A stretch of 64,000 nt of DNA from Diploptera punctata (lineage: Eukaryota; Arthropoda; Insecta; Blattodea; Blaberidae), in contig JASPKZ010004567.1 of assembly GCA_030220185.1 (NCBI GenBank), positions 248,001-312,000 of the forward strand, in the 5' to 3' direction. Position numbers and translations under genes: made by a program. Under the pieces are notes generated by a model. The model worked only from the letters and a program-made list of their open reading frames with translations, had not been told where the DNA came from and searched no databases. This document shows, in pieces, positions 43,390-54,388 of the stretch. Numbering within the stretch: the first letter of the stretch is position 1; the number at the start of each line of letters is the position of its first letter.

Positions 43390-44367
43390 TATGGAACATA
43401 TTAAGTGAAAAAGGAATCCCACTACACTTGATAGCAGTAATTAAGAAAATGTATGAGAAAACAAAAATAAAAATAAATCAAAGGGAACCAATACATATAA
43501 CAGGAGGAGTTACACAAGGTTGTCCACTATCAACCACTCTTTTTAACATTTATTTCGACGATATCATAAGATAATGGAAGCAAATGACGACTGGGGGTTT
43601 TTAACTTAGGAGATATAGTAATAAAAACAGTAGCCTTTGCAGATGACCAGATTTTAATAGCAAACCAGAGGACGAACTACAAAGAATGCTATATAAACTA
43701 AATGAAATATCAAAAAAATACAACATGGAAATATCATCAGAAAAATCAAAAACAATGGCCTTCAAGGGCGCTCATCCAGTTCGGACAAAGATAATATTAG
43801 AAAATAAACCAATAGAACAAATGGTAAGATATAACTTTCTAGGTTGCGAAATATCATACACGGCGGAAACAGATCTAAATAACAAACTAAGTAAGTTTAA
43901 TTATATAACAGGAACACTAAAAACAACTTTGAAAAATAAAGCCAGGAAATACTCTATAATGAAATTATACAAGACAATGGCAGTGCCTATTATTACTTAT
44001 GGATCCGAAACATGGACAGTGACACAACAATTCGCCAGACTACAAGCTGCTGAAATGAGATTCCTGAGACCAATAGCAGGATATCAAAGAACAGACAAAA
44101 AACATAACACAGAAATAAGACAATAACTAAAAGAAGAGGAATTAAACACAACAATAGAGAAATACAGAACACACTGGAAATAACACTTGACAAGGATGAC
44201 TGAGAATAGAATACCAAAAACAGCATACAGCTATTCACCACGAGAAAGACGTTTGGGAAGACCAAAGAAAAAATTGAAAGAGCAGCAATTTGGAGTCGGA
44301 ACAGGCTAGTAAATAAGCCTAAACCGTGAAGAGGAAGAAGATAAAACAGGCGTGTATGAGTGTAAAG
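43390..44367 (+). pseudogene. 5'-truncated non-LTR retrotransposon (family C), 20-bp target-site duplication
   Basis: 'tgaatgacgtgtgtataagt' is repeated exactly at 43370-43389 and 44368-44387. The insert carries RT palm motifs (GGVTQGCPLSTTLFN; FADDQ at 43636-43650), then YNFLGCEISY, YGSETWT and LQAAEMRFLR. TAA at 43572-43574 and a frameshift before FADDQ break the RT; further stops occur at 44123 and after 44180. A GAA-type run (gaagaggaagaag) lies about 28 bp before the right duplication, followed by 'ataaaacaggcgtgtatgag'. It is inactive. Confidence 0.88.
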
Positions 44368-44413
44368 TGAATGACGTGTGTATAAGTGTAAAATGTAAAC
44401 TGTAAACTGTATA

Positions 44414-44660
44414 ATGGCTAATATTTTTTCTACTGAACAACGTGTACTTATTTATGATCAATATTTGTTAACTCAGTTGCCAGCCTAGTACGAAGACTTT
44501 TTGAAACACAATTCTCGGATATAAAAATTCCGTCACGTTCAACAGTCCATAATCTATACAACAAATTTTATAAAGAGGTGTCAAAAAATGTATGGACAAC
44601 GAAGGTGAACAGTTCTAGTACCTGCTTCAATAAAGTTGGTAAATACGACAATTTGTAAAA
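44414..44660 (+). pseudogene. Transposase N-terminal HTH fragment (DUF4817-like)
   Basis: ATG at 44414 opens MANIFSTEQRVLIYDQYLL. After a frame change near 44475 it continues as LVRRLFETQFSD, then IPSRSTVHNLYNKFYK. This pattern is the helix-turn-helix domain of arthropod transposases commonly labelled DUF4817. No catalytic domain remains. Position inside the long-armed element suggests it is that element's own gene. It resembles the N-terminal part of 21532-21883. Confidence 0.6.
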
Positions 44661-45458
44661 TAGTTACGAAAATGTGTGTGGTTGTATCACCGCGACCCTA
44701 CGCTGTCCGTTCCTCGCCGCGAGTGCGTCAGCAGTTTATAGTGAAATCCCCGCTTCTGCTGTCCAGTGCTATACTGATCGAACTGTATGTACTTGAGTAA
44801 ATCATTTCTATTGAACTTTTATAGGAATAAATCACTGTGAGGTTTAATTTATCTTAAATAATATCTAATTGGTTGGTGCTAGACGTAGAGCAGCTCGCCC
44901 ATTGGTTGTTGCTACGGTATACATCATGACTTACTATATTTGCCGTATGGTTTTATCTGACAATTTTGTAGGGAAGGATACCATGTTTTATTGATTTTCA
45001 AACCTTCTTCTTTTCTGTTAAAATTTTGTTCATGTTTATATATCTCTATAGCTTCTGTGTTTAATCGGATATAATAATGTATGATATTACATAAAACTTG
45101 AGTGTCATTGAATAGTTACAGTCAAATCACGCAAGTAAACAGCAGTTTACTACAAAAATTTAAACAAGCAATATCTCCTGAAGATGTCACCCACAGTAGG
45201 CGAAGAAACGTCGAGACGATAACACTGCCAGGCACAGCCGAGAATCCTGAAAATGTATTTTAAAATACATAACGATAGCCGTGAAAATCTTAATAAGTTA
45301 TTCATGTCTTATGTTTGACATGAAGTCGGCACGGGTTGCCATGGTTGCAATAATATTTATTATTTGAGTTATTAAGGTCAAACAGAAAAAAATGGAGGGT
45401 ATGCGTATTTGATTTTGCGAGGGGGGGGGGAAACTCCTTTATGTCTTGGGACACCCTA

Positions 45459-46043
45459 CCGTACGTACACAATTTAGTTGATGCATTTTTGGCTAAATTC
45501 CTGGGCCCTACTCAAGACGTAATTAACTCCGTAAGTTCAATGTTTTAACACGTAGTCATAATAACAAATCCGTGACCAGACTGCCTGAATATCCACGGTC
45601 TGTTTAAGTAGATGCCAACGCTAGCAGAATTCAGTACAGGGAATAATGTGGCTAGGTGTGACTATATTTTAATGCAGTACATGTTTTTAAGTAGTCCATA
45701 ACTATTAATTTTATTCAGAGGTAAGAGTATAATAGCTTTGTCTAATAGTTTCAGTGGTTTAGCCGGAAAGCGAATTTGAACTTCTGGGATGCCAGTTTGA
45801 CACGTTAAGCGTCACATCAGACTGGCAGTCAACTTTGGTATTTGTTGAAACTGGTGGAGTTAAAGAGAATATGGCCTAACACTTACGCTCAATGCACATT
45901 ATACTCGTGTATTGTGTAACACTGATAATATAATTTTAATTAAAATGTAGGTCCTAAAGGAAAAACTGATCAAGAATTATAATAATAATTAATAATCAAA
46001 ATGAAGAGCAAAGAAGGAAAAATAAAAAACTAATCGTGAAACA
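45459..46043. other. No recognised feature
   Basis: A small tRNA-like inverted segment ('gccagtttgacacg' with 'cagactggc') occurs near 45790-45830. Otherwise AT-rich and unassigned. Confidence 0.35.
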
Positions 46044-46044
46044 A

Positions 46045-46098
<54 letters not shown>
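46044..46098. repeat. (ATT)n microsatellite, left of SINE-2
   Basis: About 18 units. A similar array (46503-46559) lies on the other side of the SINE. Confidence 0.95.
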
Positions 46099-46099
<1 letters not shown>

Positions 46100-46493
46100 C
46101 GGCCGCGGTGGACTAGTGGTTATACTCCTTGCCTCTGGTCCCGAGGGTCGCGGGTTCACACCCGGCCGGGGTCGATGGATTTTCTAGGATGGAAAAATCC
46201 AAGCAGCAAATCCTCCTGGAGGGCTTTAAGCCCTGGGTCCCGAGTCTCAAGATTTTCAAGCTCGTAAAAGATCCTTAAGCCTGAATAAAAAGGCCTCTAA
46301 GCAAAATTTACCTAATTTTCCCGTCATAGTACTACCTTGGTTTCCTAGATGTCTGTATGAGGCGGAACACTGACCACGGACCACTCAAATGACATCTATA
46401 CGAAAACAAGTGTAACTAAATTAGTATGGTTAAAATTTTTCCTGTAGGGGGAGAGCGCCTAAATCTCTGTTAAGGGAAACATGGGCTTAGAAG
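46099..46493 (+). mobile_element. SINE-2, complete copy, inside an ATT array
   Basis: Head 'ggccgcggtggactagtggt' (A box) and 'gcgggttcacacccgg' (B box). Body: 'gatggaaaaatccaag', 'ctggagggctttaagccc', 'gcctctaagcaaaattt' and 'gaccactcaaatgacatc'. Tail: 'gagagcgcctaaatctctgt' and 'aacatgggcttagaag', then an A run. Its head matches an Asp/Gly/Glu-type tRNA best. It inserted into ATT repeats, which flank it on both sides. Confidence 0.92.
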
Positions 46494-46502
46494 AAAAAAA
46501 AA

Positions 46503-46559
<57 letters not shown>
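46503..46559. repeat. (ATT)n microsatellite, right of SINE-2
   Basis: About 19 units, joined to repeat X. Confidence 0.95.
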
Positions 46560-46561
<2 letters not shown>

Positions 46562-46653
46562 AAATGAAATGCACGTTAAAAATATTTTCACACTCGCCCT
46601 AATCGATCACAACATAGCCATTTGCATATTTTTGTTGATTAGATAGAAGAGAA
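46560..46653 (+). repeat. Repeat X, first copy, left part
   Basis: 'cactcgccctaatcgatcac' and 'catatttttgttg' match the second copy at 51283-51407. The rest of this copy continues at 49850, after the RTE insertion. X sits between ATT arrays and may be 3' UTR of the retroelement that lies at 49964-51282. Confidence 0.75.
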
Positions 46654-49600
46654 GCCCTCCATGGTATCTTTACCTTGTCGTGGTGGAGTGGCTTGCGTGC
46701 TTAAATGATCCCGAGAGCTATGCCGGCGGTAGCATTGCTGCCGATAGGGTTACCCATGCCGGACTGGTCGAAGGTGATAAACCAGACGAAAAAAGTACCT
46801 TGGTTGAAAGAGTGATGATCTTTCACCGTAAAAATACAACCTCAAGAAATGTCGACATGGGTTCAACTGGGATAAATTTTCCGGTGGTCAAATAGTTCCC
46901 CATTCGGTTCTCCGGGCGGGGACTACTTCAGGGAACCCATGCCAAAGGCTCAAACACAGGGACATCTTCCTAGGAACATGGAATGTTATGACTTTATACA
47001 ATAGCGGGGCACCAGATATATTAACGCGGGAATTAGATAAATCGCCCTTGGATGTAGTCGCTTTACAGGAAGTTAGGTGGCCAGGAGAATGTAGTCAGGA
47101 ATCAGGAAGCTTTGCATTATACTACGGGGGTGCAGAAAGACCTGAATTTGGAACGGGTTTTTTAGTCAGAAGGAGGATCATGTCCGCTATCCGAGATATT
47201 AAGTTTGTCAGTGACATGATATCGTACATCATTCTAAATGGTAAACGACATGATTTTATAATTGTAAATGTACATGCCCCCACAAAAGATAAAGATGACA
47301 AGATCAAGGATTAGAATGTTAATTTGATAGCCTTTCACGATATGATATGAAAATTGTCTTGGGAGATTTTAATGCAAAAGTGGGGCGGGAAGATATATTC
47401 ACACCAACAATAGGCAGATACAGTCTTCATGAAGATAGTAACGACAACGGGGTTAGATTAGTCACCTTTGCCACATCAAAGAATCTCATTGTTAAGAGCA
47501 CAACATTTCAGCATAAGGATATTCATAAATGCACCTGGACGTCTCCAGATGGAGAAACTCGGAACCAGATAGATCATGCATTAGTGGACAAACGCTGGCA
47601 CAGTAGCATCATCGATGTTAGATCAGACTGCAGTTCGGATCATCATCTGGTCAGGGTGAAAATCAGACAACGGCTATCCCTTATGAGAGGAACAAACGCT
47701 AAAGATGATTCTGAAAAATTTGAATTAAAAAACTTGAAAAATGATGAAATGCGGCAAGAATACCAAATCAAAATTGCTAATAGATTTGAAGTACTGGAAT
47801 CTTCAGATGACAATGTAGCAAACGAAGAAGAAACTGATATAAATAAAGAATGGGAGGCTATAAGAGATACTATTAAATTGTTAGCATCAGAAAGCATTGG
47901 TTATTTAAAAAAGAGGAAAAACAAGAAATGGTTTGATGAGGAATGTGCCGACATTGTAAAGAAAAGAAAGCTAGCAAAAATCAAATTGTTACACGAGCCA
48001 AATGAGGTACATTTAGAGCAATTGGGTAGTATTCGACAGGAAACCACCAGACTACTAAAGAGTAAAAAGAGGGAATATTTGAGAGAGAAGATTAATTATC
48101 TTGAAATGAATGCCAAAAATAGGAACATTAGAGAATTATATCAGGGAATTAGGATAGAGGAGAAAGGGTTTCAGGCTAGAACAAACATAATTCGGAATGA
48201 AAATGGGGAAATGATTGCAGATTCCGGGAGTATATTAAATAGATGGAAAAGTTACTTTAATCAGCTGTTAAATGTACATGCAGAACAGGACGTTGAGGAG
48301 GATAATTTACAGACAGCAGAAGTGCTAGTCGCAGAACCAAGTGCATTAGAGGTTGAAATGGCGATAGAAAAATTGAAGATGTATAAAGCGTCAGGTTCAG
48401 ATGAGATCCCAGTAGAACTAATAAACTCAGGGGGAGAAAAAATGATGGACAAGATACGCCGGTTGCTTAGTATGATTTGGGAAAAAGAAGTTCTTCCAGA
48501 TGAATGGAAAGAATCGATTATCGTACCAATTTATAAAATAGGAGATAAAACTGATTGCAACAACTACAGGGGCTTCTCATTACTTTCAACTTCGTACAAA
48601 ATTCTAACAAATATATTATTAAGCAGACTTACTCCCTCTATTGATGACATTCTAGGATATCAATAATGTGGATTTAGAAGAAACAGGTCTACAACAGATC
48701 AGTTGGGAATATAATGGTACTGTACATCAACTATATGTAGACTTCAAAAAAGCATATGATTCAATTAAGAGGGAGAAGTTATATAGTATCCTGCTGGAGT
48801 TCGGAATTCCTAGAAAGTTAGTTAGACTTATACGAATGTGTCTAAATGGCACAAAGAGTAGGGTGCGTGTAGGCAAACAGTTTTCGGACTCTTTTGAATT
48901 CCAGAATGGGTTGAAGTAAGGAGATACACTATCTCCTGTACTATTTAATTTTTTACTAAATATAGAACATGGCATCAAATCTTTAGAGGATGAGGAAGGC
49001 CTACAACTCAATGGTATTAATAAGCTGTTAGTTTATGCTGATGATGTAGTACTATTGGCCGATAGCGAGGAGATACGAAAGGACTACACGCACGAACTAT
49101 TGCAGTAAAACAAAAGGAATTAGAACTGAAAGTAAATATCAATAAAACTAAATATATGGTCACACGTAGAAATACATTATATAATGGAAATGGACAGCTA
49201 ATGACAAATGAGGGAAATTTTGAGGAAGTGGCTGAATTCAAATACCTAGGAACAATAATCACAAGTAGGATTGAGATGCACAAAGAAATTAAACATAGGC
49301 CCAATTCTGGAAATGCGTGCTATTATTCATTGCAGAGACTTTTGATGTCCCAACTCCTTTCAAAAAACGTTAAACTGAAAATATATATAACTATTATTCT
49401 ACCAGTTATATTATATGGGTGCGAAACATGGACTCTTCTTTAAGGGAGGAAATGAGATTACGAGTTTTTGAGAATAAAGTTCTTAGGAAAAATTTTGGAG
49501 CAAAGAGAGATGAACAGACAGGTGAATGGAAAAGACTACATAACAATGAACTACATGGTCTTTATAGGAAGCCAGATATAATAAAAACAGTTAAGTCTCG

Positions 49601-49849
49601 TAGACTGCGATAGGCAGGACATGTTGCGCCTATGGAGAATGAAAGACGTGTACGGAAGCTTCTTGTAGGAAAGCCAGAGGGAAATCGCCCAGTTGGTAGA
49701 CCAAGAATGAGGTGGGAAAACAACATTAACTATGATTTGAGGGAAGTAGATTATACAGGGAATGATTGGAAAACATTGACTCAGGTTAGGTATGTCCGCG
49801 CGGCCATGAACCTACGGGTTCGATAGTGCCAGTGAGTAAGTAAGTAAGG
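46654..49849 (+). mobile_element. RTE-like retrotransposon, near full length, 10-bp target-site duplication
   Basis: 'tagaagagaa' is duplicated at 46644-46653 and 49850-49859. The element starts with a conserved GC-richer leader ('ctttaccttgtcgtggtgga', 46670-46689) seen at the 5' end of similar elements in many animals, then EN and RT, and ends with 'ggttcgatagtgccagtgag' and a TAAG tail. At 3.2 kb it is close to expected full length. It is the reference for the dozen or so truncated copies in the window. Confidence 0.92.
46919..49826 (+). pseudogene. Endonuclease-reverse transcriptase pseudogene of the RTE-like element
   Basis: The N-terminal APE-type endonuclease shows FLGTWNV (about 46967), LQEVRW, GDFNAKVG (about 47359) and SDHHLV (about 47638). 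A linker follows, then RT with NYRGFSLLST (about 48562), VDFKKAYDS (about 48739), GDTLSPVLFN (48920 onward) and YADD at 49034-49045. The C-terminal part carries EFKYLGT, YGCETWT and GRPRMRWENN. Breaks: TAG at 47312-47314 with a frame change before 47347; TAA at 48664-48666; deletion near 48705; TAA at 48917-48919; stops near 49106, 49440 and 49610. Endonuclease cuts target DNA and RT copies the RNA at the nick in intact relatives. This copy is dead. I favour the RTE clade on motifs and the short-repeat tail. Confidence 0.92.
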
Positions 49850-49895
49850 TAGAAGAGAAAGTATTGTGAACTTAAATTACCAAATAAATAAAATG

Positions 49896-49963
<68 letters not shown>
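49850..49963 (+). repeat. Repeat X, first copy, right part, with ATT array
   Basis: 'aataaataaaatgtg' followed by (ATT)n at 49898-49963 matches the end of the second copy. It completes the copy begun at 46560. Confidence 0.75.
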
Positions 49964-49965
<2 letters not shown>

Positions 49966-51282
49966 AAAGGGAATAAAAGAGATCCATCAAACTATAGAGT
50001 CATCAGTGTTATGGCAGCAATTAGTAGAACGTTAAGTACAATTATTAAAATCAGATTGGAGGAACTGATACAAAATAGAATATCAGAAGAACAAACAGGT
50101 TTCACAACAGGTAAATCGTGCCTTGATAATATATTTGTGATCAGCCAGATTACGGAAAAGATGTTGGCTAAAGGAAAAGAAGTTCATATGACATTTATAG
50201 ACCTGGAAAAGGCATATGACTCTGTACCCATCAATAAACTTTGGTTGGCAATGGAGAAGTTTGGAATATCTAAATCTCTCATACATTTTATAAAAAGAAT
50301 GTATGATTGTAAAGCAAGTATTAAGGTTGGAAATAGAATATCCTCAGAATTTGATATAACAAAAGGATTAAGACAAGGATGCGGGATGTCACCAACATTG
50401 TTCAAGATATATTTAGAAGATGTAATAATGAAATGGAATAAGTCATGTAGGGGAATGGGAATCGACATTAATGGTCATTTACTGCACAATTTATTATTCG
50501 CTGATGACCAGATTATAATAGGACAAGATAAAGAAGATATAGAATATATGATAAGAAAGTTGGTCGATGCATTTGAGGTAGGTGGACTGAAGATAAATTA
50601 TATTAAAACAGAATATATGGTAATCGGAGGAAATTCAGAAGACCTACAAATAAATAATATGATAATTAAACGTGTTGAAGAATTTAAATATCTTGGATCT
50701 ATAATAGATAAATCTGGTACTTGTGAAAAATATATTATTAACAGAGTTAATTGTGCAAGGAAGGCGATTAGATCCCTGAATGGTCTTTTATGGAATAGAA
50801 AGTTGACCAGAAAAACAAAAAAAAGGGATTATACAGACAATAATAGAAAGTATACTTACATATGGATCAGAAAGCTGGACAATAAATGAAAGGATGCAGA
50901 AAAGAATCTTGGCGACAGAAATGGATGGATTACGGAGAAGTGTGAGAATATCCAGGCTACAACATATTCGAAATACATATATCAGACAAGAAATGGATGC
51001 ACAGGAAACTGTTATCGATAGGATAACAAAGAGAGCTCTACAATGGTATGGATATGTACAACGGATGTCGGAAGACCAGTGGCTTAAACAGGTGTTGGAT
51101 TGGATGGTACCAGGCAGAAGGAGAAGGGGAAGAAGTAGAAGAACATGGTATGAGGGAATATATGATGCCATGATGAAGAAGGGTATGGAAGATGGACAAT
51201 GGGAAGATAGGAATCTCTGGAAAGCAGGAATTAATGGCAAACTGCTGTAAAGTTTAAGTATTAAGTAAAATTATTATTAATG
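49964..51282 (+). mobile_element. Non-LTR retrotransposon family B, 5'-truncated
   Basis: It begins abruptly after an ATT array within RT and ends with 'aagtaaaattattattaatg'. It lies between the two copies of repeat X. Its own 3' end likely includes X, which is followed by another ATT array at 51408. No clear target duplication outside the ATT repeats. Confidence 0.75.
49967..51250 (+). pseudogene. Family B reverse transcriptase, single frameshift
   Basis: Open from the truncation point through NYRVISVMAA, EEQTGFTTGKSCLDN, FIDLEKAYDSV, GLRQGCGMSPTLF and FADDQ (50497-50511), then FKYLGSIID. The frame shifts at an eight-A run (50817-50824). The other frame then continues directly from YGSESWT to QKRILATEMDGLRRS and a C-terminal QWYGYVQRM plus a GRRRRGRSRRTW basic motif, ending at TAA 51248-51250. 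Only one base separates this from a continuous RT C-terminal two thirds. The endonuclease is absent. Confidence 0.92.
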
Positions 51283-51407
51283 AAATGAAGAGCACGTTAC
51301 AAATATTGACACTCGCCCTAATCGGTTACAACATAGGCATATTTTTGTTGGTTAGGTAAAAGAGAAGGTCTTGTAAAATTAAATCTAACGAATAAATAAA
51401 ACGTGTA

Positions 51408-51446
<39 letters not shown>
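51283..51446 (+). repeat. Repeat X, second copy, with ATT array
   Basis: Uninterrupted version: 'aatgaaatgaagagcacgtt', 'cactcgccctaatcggttac', 'aataaataaaacgtg', then (ATT)n and a short (ATC)n to 51470. Confidence 0.75.
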
Positions 51447-51470
51447 CATCATCGTCATCATCATCATCAT

Positions 51471-51962
51471 GTATGCAATGTAGATTTTTTTACCATAGCA
51501 AGCGCGTTGTCAGGTTAAAGATCAAGGATATGGTCTTCAGATATGCAAGATAGCTGCGAAGATATGGAATAAACAGTCGTGGTTAATCAACAAGCAGTGG
51601 CCCTCTAGCTTAGGTCTTTTCCTTGAGGTTAATATCGTCATCCTGCAAAAATATGATTGTTCACAAACATTCACAAAGTCCTCAGAGTAGGTTGGATACT
51701 AAAGGATAATATTGGGATGGAACTTCCGGAATTCGATATCGGAAACACCAGAATTCAGTTGGGTGAGGATAGGGATCAATGGAAAATCTCATAAGTCTTG
51801 CCTCATCCTTTAAACAAATTTAAGATCGAGAAAGAAGTTCATTTGAAATGTGGTTTTGATGCAAAAAGCTCTCACGGCTATCATTCTTCTTAATTGTTGT
51901 TTTTATTGCGACATTGAACCTTCGGACAGGTACCATTAAGCCATATATGAATTCATCATCTT

Positions 51963-52003
<41 letters not shown>

Positions 52004-52227
52004 TATTTACGAACTCTTAATTCCCCAGAAATTATGAAGTCAAGTTAAATATTACTAAAGGGATAACAAACAAGCAGACCTCCCTTTGATCTTGAAGTCA
52101 CCATGTGAATATGGTGGGAGGACTGAACTATCCTGCGCTTGATTACGGAATCCTCACGAAGGAGTTAGTATTTTATAGCACTGAATATCGCCCGGAAACC
52201 ATTTATTGGCAATAAAAGTAAGAAAAA
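51471..52227. other. No recognised feature apart from an ATT array
   Basis: (ATT)n at 51966-52001. Remaining sequence is moderately AT-rich and shows no ORF over 60 codons, TIR or SINE box. Confidence 0.4.
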
Positions 52228-52370
52228 ACATACCTGATGCAGGCACGTGACGCTTCGGGGGGGTCAGGCACGACCTCTCCAGCCGGAGAGAGCTCAGTCT
52301 GTGTCCGCACGTGCTCCAGTCTTGTGCTATGTGAGTCTCAAGGCGCCATATTGGATCCTACAGAATGGTA
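52228..52370 (-). promoter_or_regulatory. Candidate CpG-rich first exon with splice donor, minus strand
   Basis: On the minus strand a GC-rich stretch contains 'caatatggcgcc' (close to the YY1 motif common near animal promoters) at about 52350. It ends in CAG before GTATGT, a good 5' splice donor, at 52228-52233. No long coding frame is present, so it would be a 5' UTR exon. This is the only plausible host-gene signal in the window. It could equally be a GC-rich remnant of an unknown transposon. Confidence 0.22.
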
Positions 52371-53474
52371 TTAACAAGTTTATATATTACACTATTTCAC
52401 CAACTGCCTTCAGATTCATGTGTTCTGTTATTTTAACTTCTGTCTTGTATATAAATACAACGTTTCTGTCATTATAGTGTACAATTATGTTTTAATTCCT
52501 CTTTTCCAACCATGTCTTGTTCCTCCGTGGAACATTAATATAATGTATTATTAGTTATATTAATTAATATATATAATTAAAATAATGTATTATTAATTAG
52601 TTATTATATCATATTACATTTTACTTGTTTATAATCTTATAAAATTACATTTCAGTTTCATGTACTCCAACTGTCAAAGACACAACCTTCATCAACATGT
52701 AAATAAAACTTAGAAAATTTATTAGTTATCAATATTTACGTAAATAAACAAGAGTCTATGTATAAATTATTTGGACATTTTTATATGATCAGTACCCATT
52801 TCATTATGAAACTAACTTCAAATAATTTTTAATAGTTATGATACAATTTGCAGTTCATTTTTTGAAATGGTAATAGTGATTGAAATAGTCTTCTTTTATT
52901 TCGTCATACAATTAATATAACAATGCCTAACTGCATATTCAAAATTGTGAGATTATGCATTTAATCATATTTTGTTAGGACATATTTTGTAAATACACAT
53001 AGGCCTATAATTTCTCAATATATTACTATCGATATCAACATTACGTAGAATCAGATCCTAATTAATTCAGAAAATAATTCAAACTTATACGTAACAGATT
53101 CATGAAATGTAAACATAACCACGTCTAATAAGAAGACATATAATCAATATGTGTTGGCCCTTTTAAGTCCAGTTTTGAAATCGAGCACTAATGAACTAAG
53201 ATATGAAAACATTGGGTAAATAGCATACTACATAATATGTCAATATATTTGCCTTAATGTAACCCCTCTGTTCGATTGATACTTTTATGTGCCCCACACC
53301 TTCCGGACAATAGAGACCCGAGATGTCTGGAGAGGGTTTTTAACTTCGAATCACATACCGGTACTTACTTTTTGATCACGGAATAACGAGGGTCTTTCCC
53401 CTATGCATAAATACAAAATTTATAATTTAATTATGCAATTACAATAAGTGTTCTTAATAAATATTTATTATAAT
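52371..53474. other. No recognised feature
   Basis: Strongly AT-rich sequence, with no repeat match or coding signal. Confidence 0.45.
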
Positions 53475-53478
53475 TTAA

Positions 53479-54323
53479 GGGTAGCCATGAGTGAAAATTG
53501 ACCAAGACACACATTTTCTGTTTTATCTCTCATAAAATCCTCCTAAGCTTCCTGCTGAAGAAAATATATAACATCGCTATTTCGCCATTATAAAGCCCTA
53601 GTGGCAATTTTTAAATTCTCGCAGAACTAGTGGCAAAAATGATATCAATATATTAAAATTTGGCATCGTATGTATTATTGGAGAGAGGCACAAAAGAAAA
53701 AACCCAAAATGTAATGAGAGTTTCTACCATACAGTTTGACACAAATATCCAAAAGAAATATTTGTTTCAACACAGAAATTGGAACTGTGTGTTATTAAAG
53801 CAGAAGCATGAAAACATTTGTAAACTTTTTTCTCAAAGTGTATTTTTCAAGCACATGCCCATTTAAAAAAGTTCCTTGCACTGCAATTTTTGCCTTATTC
53901 AACTGAAATTTTCAGTACTTATCTGTAAGAATACAAAGAACCAAAATTGCATTGGATTTTAATCATACTCAAAATGCTCATGAGTTATGATTTTTTATAT
54001 TGTCATATTAATCTCGATTTTCGCCAACATGAAAAATCAATTAAAAAACATTTTTTCTCAAAAGTATTAACAGCACAGAAAAATCCATTGCAAATTTAGA
54101 AACAATGAGTATACCGAATATCCTGACAAAATATTGGAACAAAATATTGAAAATTGTACTGCATAGAACTTTTATAATTCATTAAAGTAAAAAAGGAGAA
54201 AAAAATAATGTAACTTACGAACTAATATAACATCACAATTGAAATTTATCATAAATGTTATTCATAATTTGAAAGAAATGTTTCTATTAGTTTCGGAGTT
54301 TCAAAATTCACTCATGACTATCC
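53479..54323. mobile_element. TTAA-flanked non-autonomous DNA element with imperfect TIRs
   Basis: TTAA occurs on both sides (53475-53478 and 54324-54327). Ends: 'gggtagccatgagtgaaaat' on the left, and on the right the complement of 'ggatagtcatgagtgaattt'. The TIRs match at about 19 of 23 positions. The 845-bp interior has no transposase; a 68-codon frame (53660-53866) is unremarkable. piggyBac-type targeting is likely from TTAA, but the terminal bases differ from the usual CCC start. Confidence 0.72.
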
Positions 54324-54387
<64 letters not shown>

Positions 54388-54388
54388 A
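54324..54388. repeat. (TAA)n microsatellite
   Basis: About 19 units directly outside the TTAA-flanked element, ending in a short ATT inversion. Confidence 0.95.

Larger units (their letters stand above)
42397..45456. mobile_element. Long-armed TA-flanked DNA transposon with two nested insertions
   Basis: The outer ends 'gggtgtaccaa' (42397) and 'ttgggacaccc' (to 45456) are inverted and flanked by TA. Inverted similarity continues deep inside: 'ggcaacccgtgctgact' at about 42508 versus its complement near 45330, then 'tattttaaaata' and a region around 'cgtttcatcgcctact' (43077-43095) versus 45190-45212. 'cgatcagtatagcattggg' at 43183-43201 pairs with about 44748-44766. The arms are therefore several hundred bp long but diverged. 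Inside lie SINE-1 copy e, a LINE fragment and a transposase N-terminal remnant. Confidence 0.78.
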
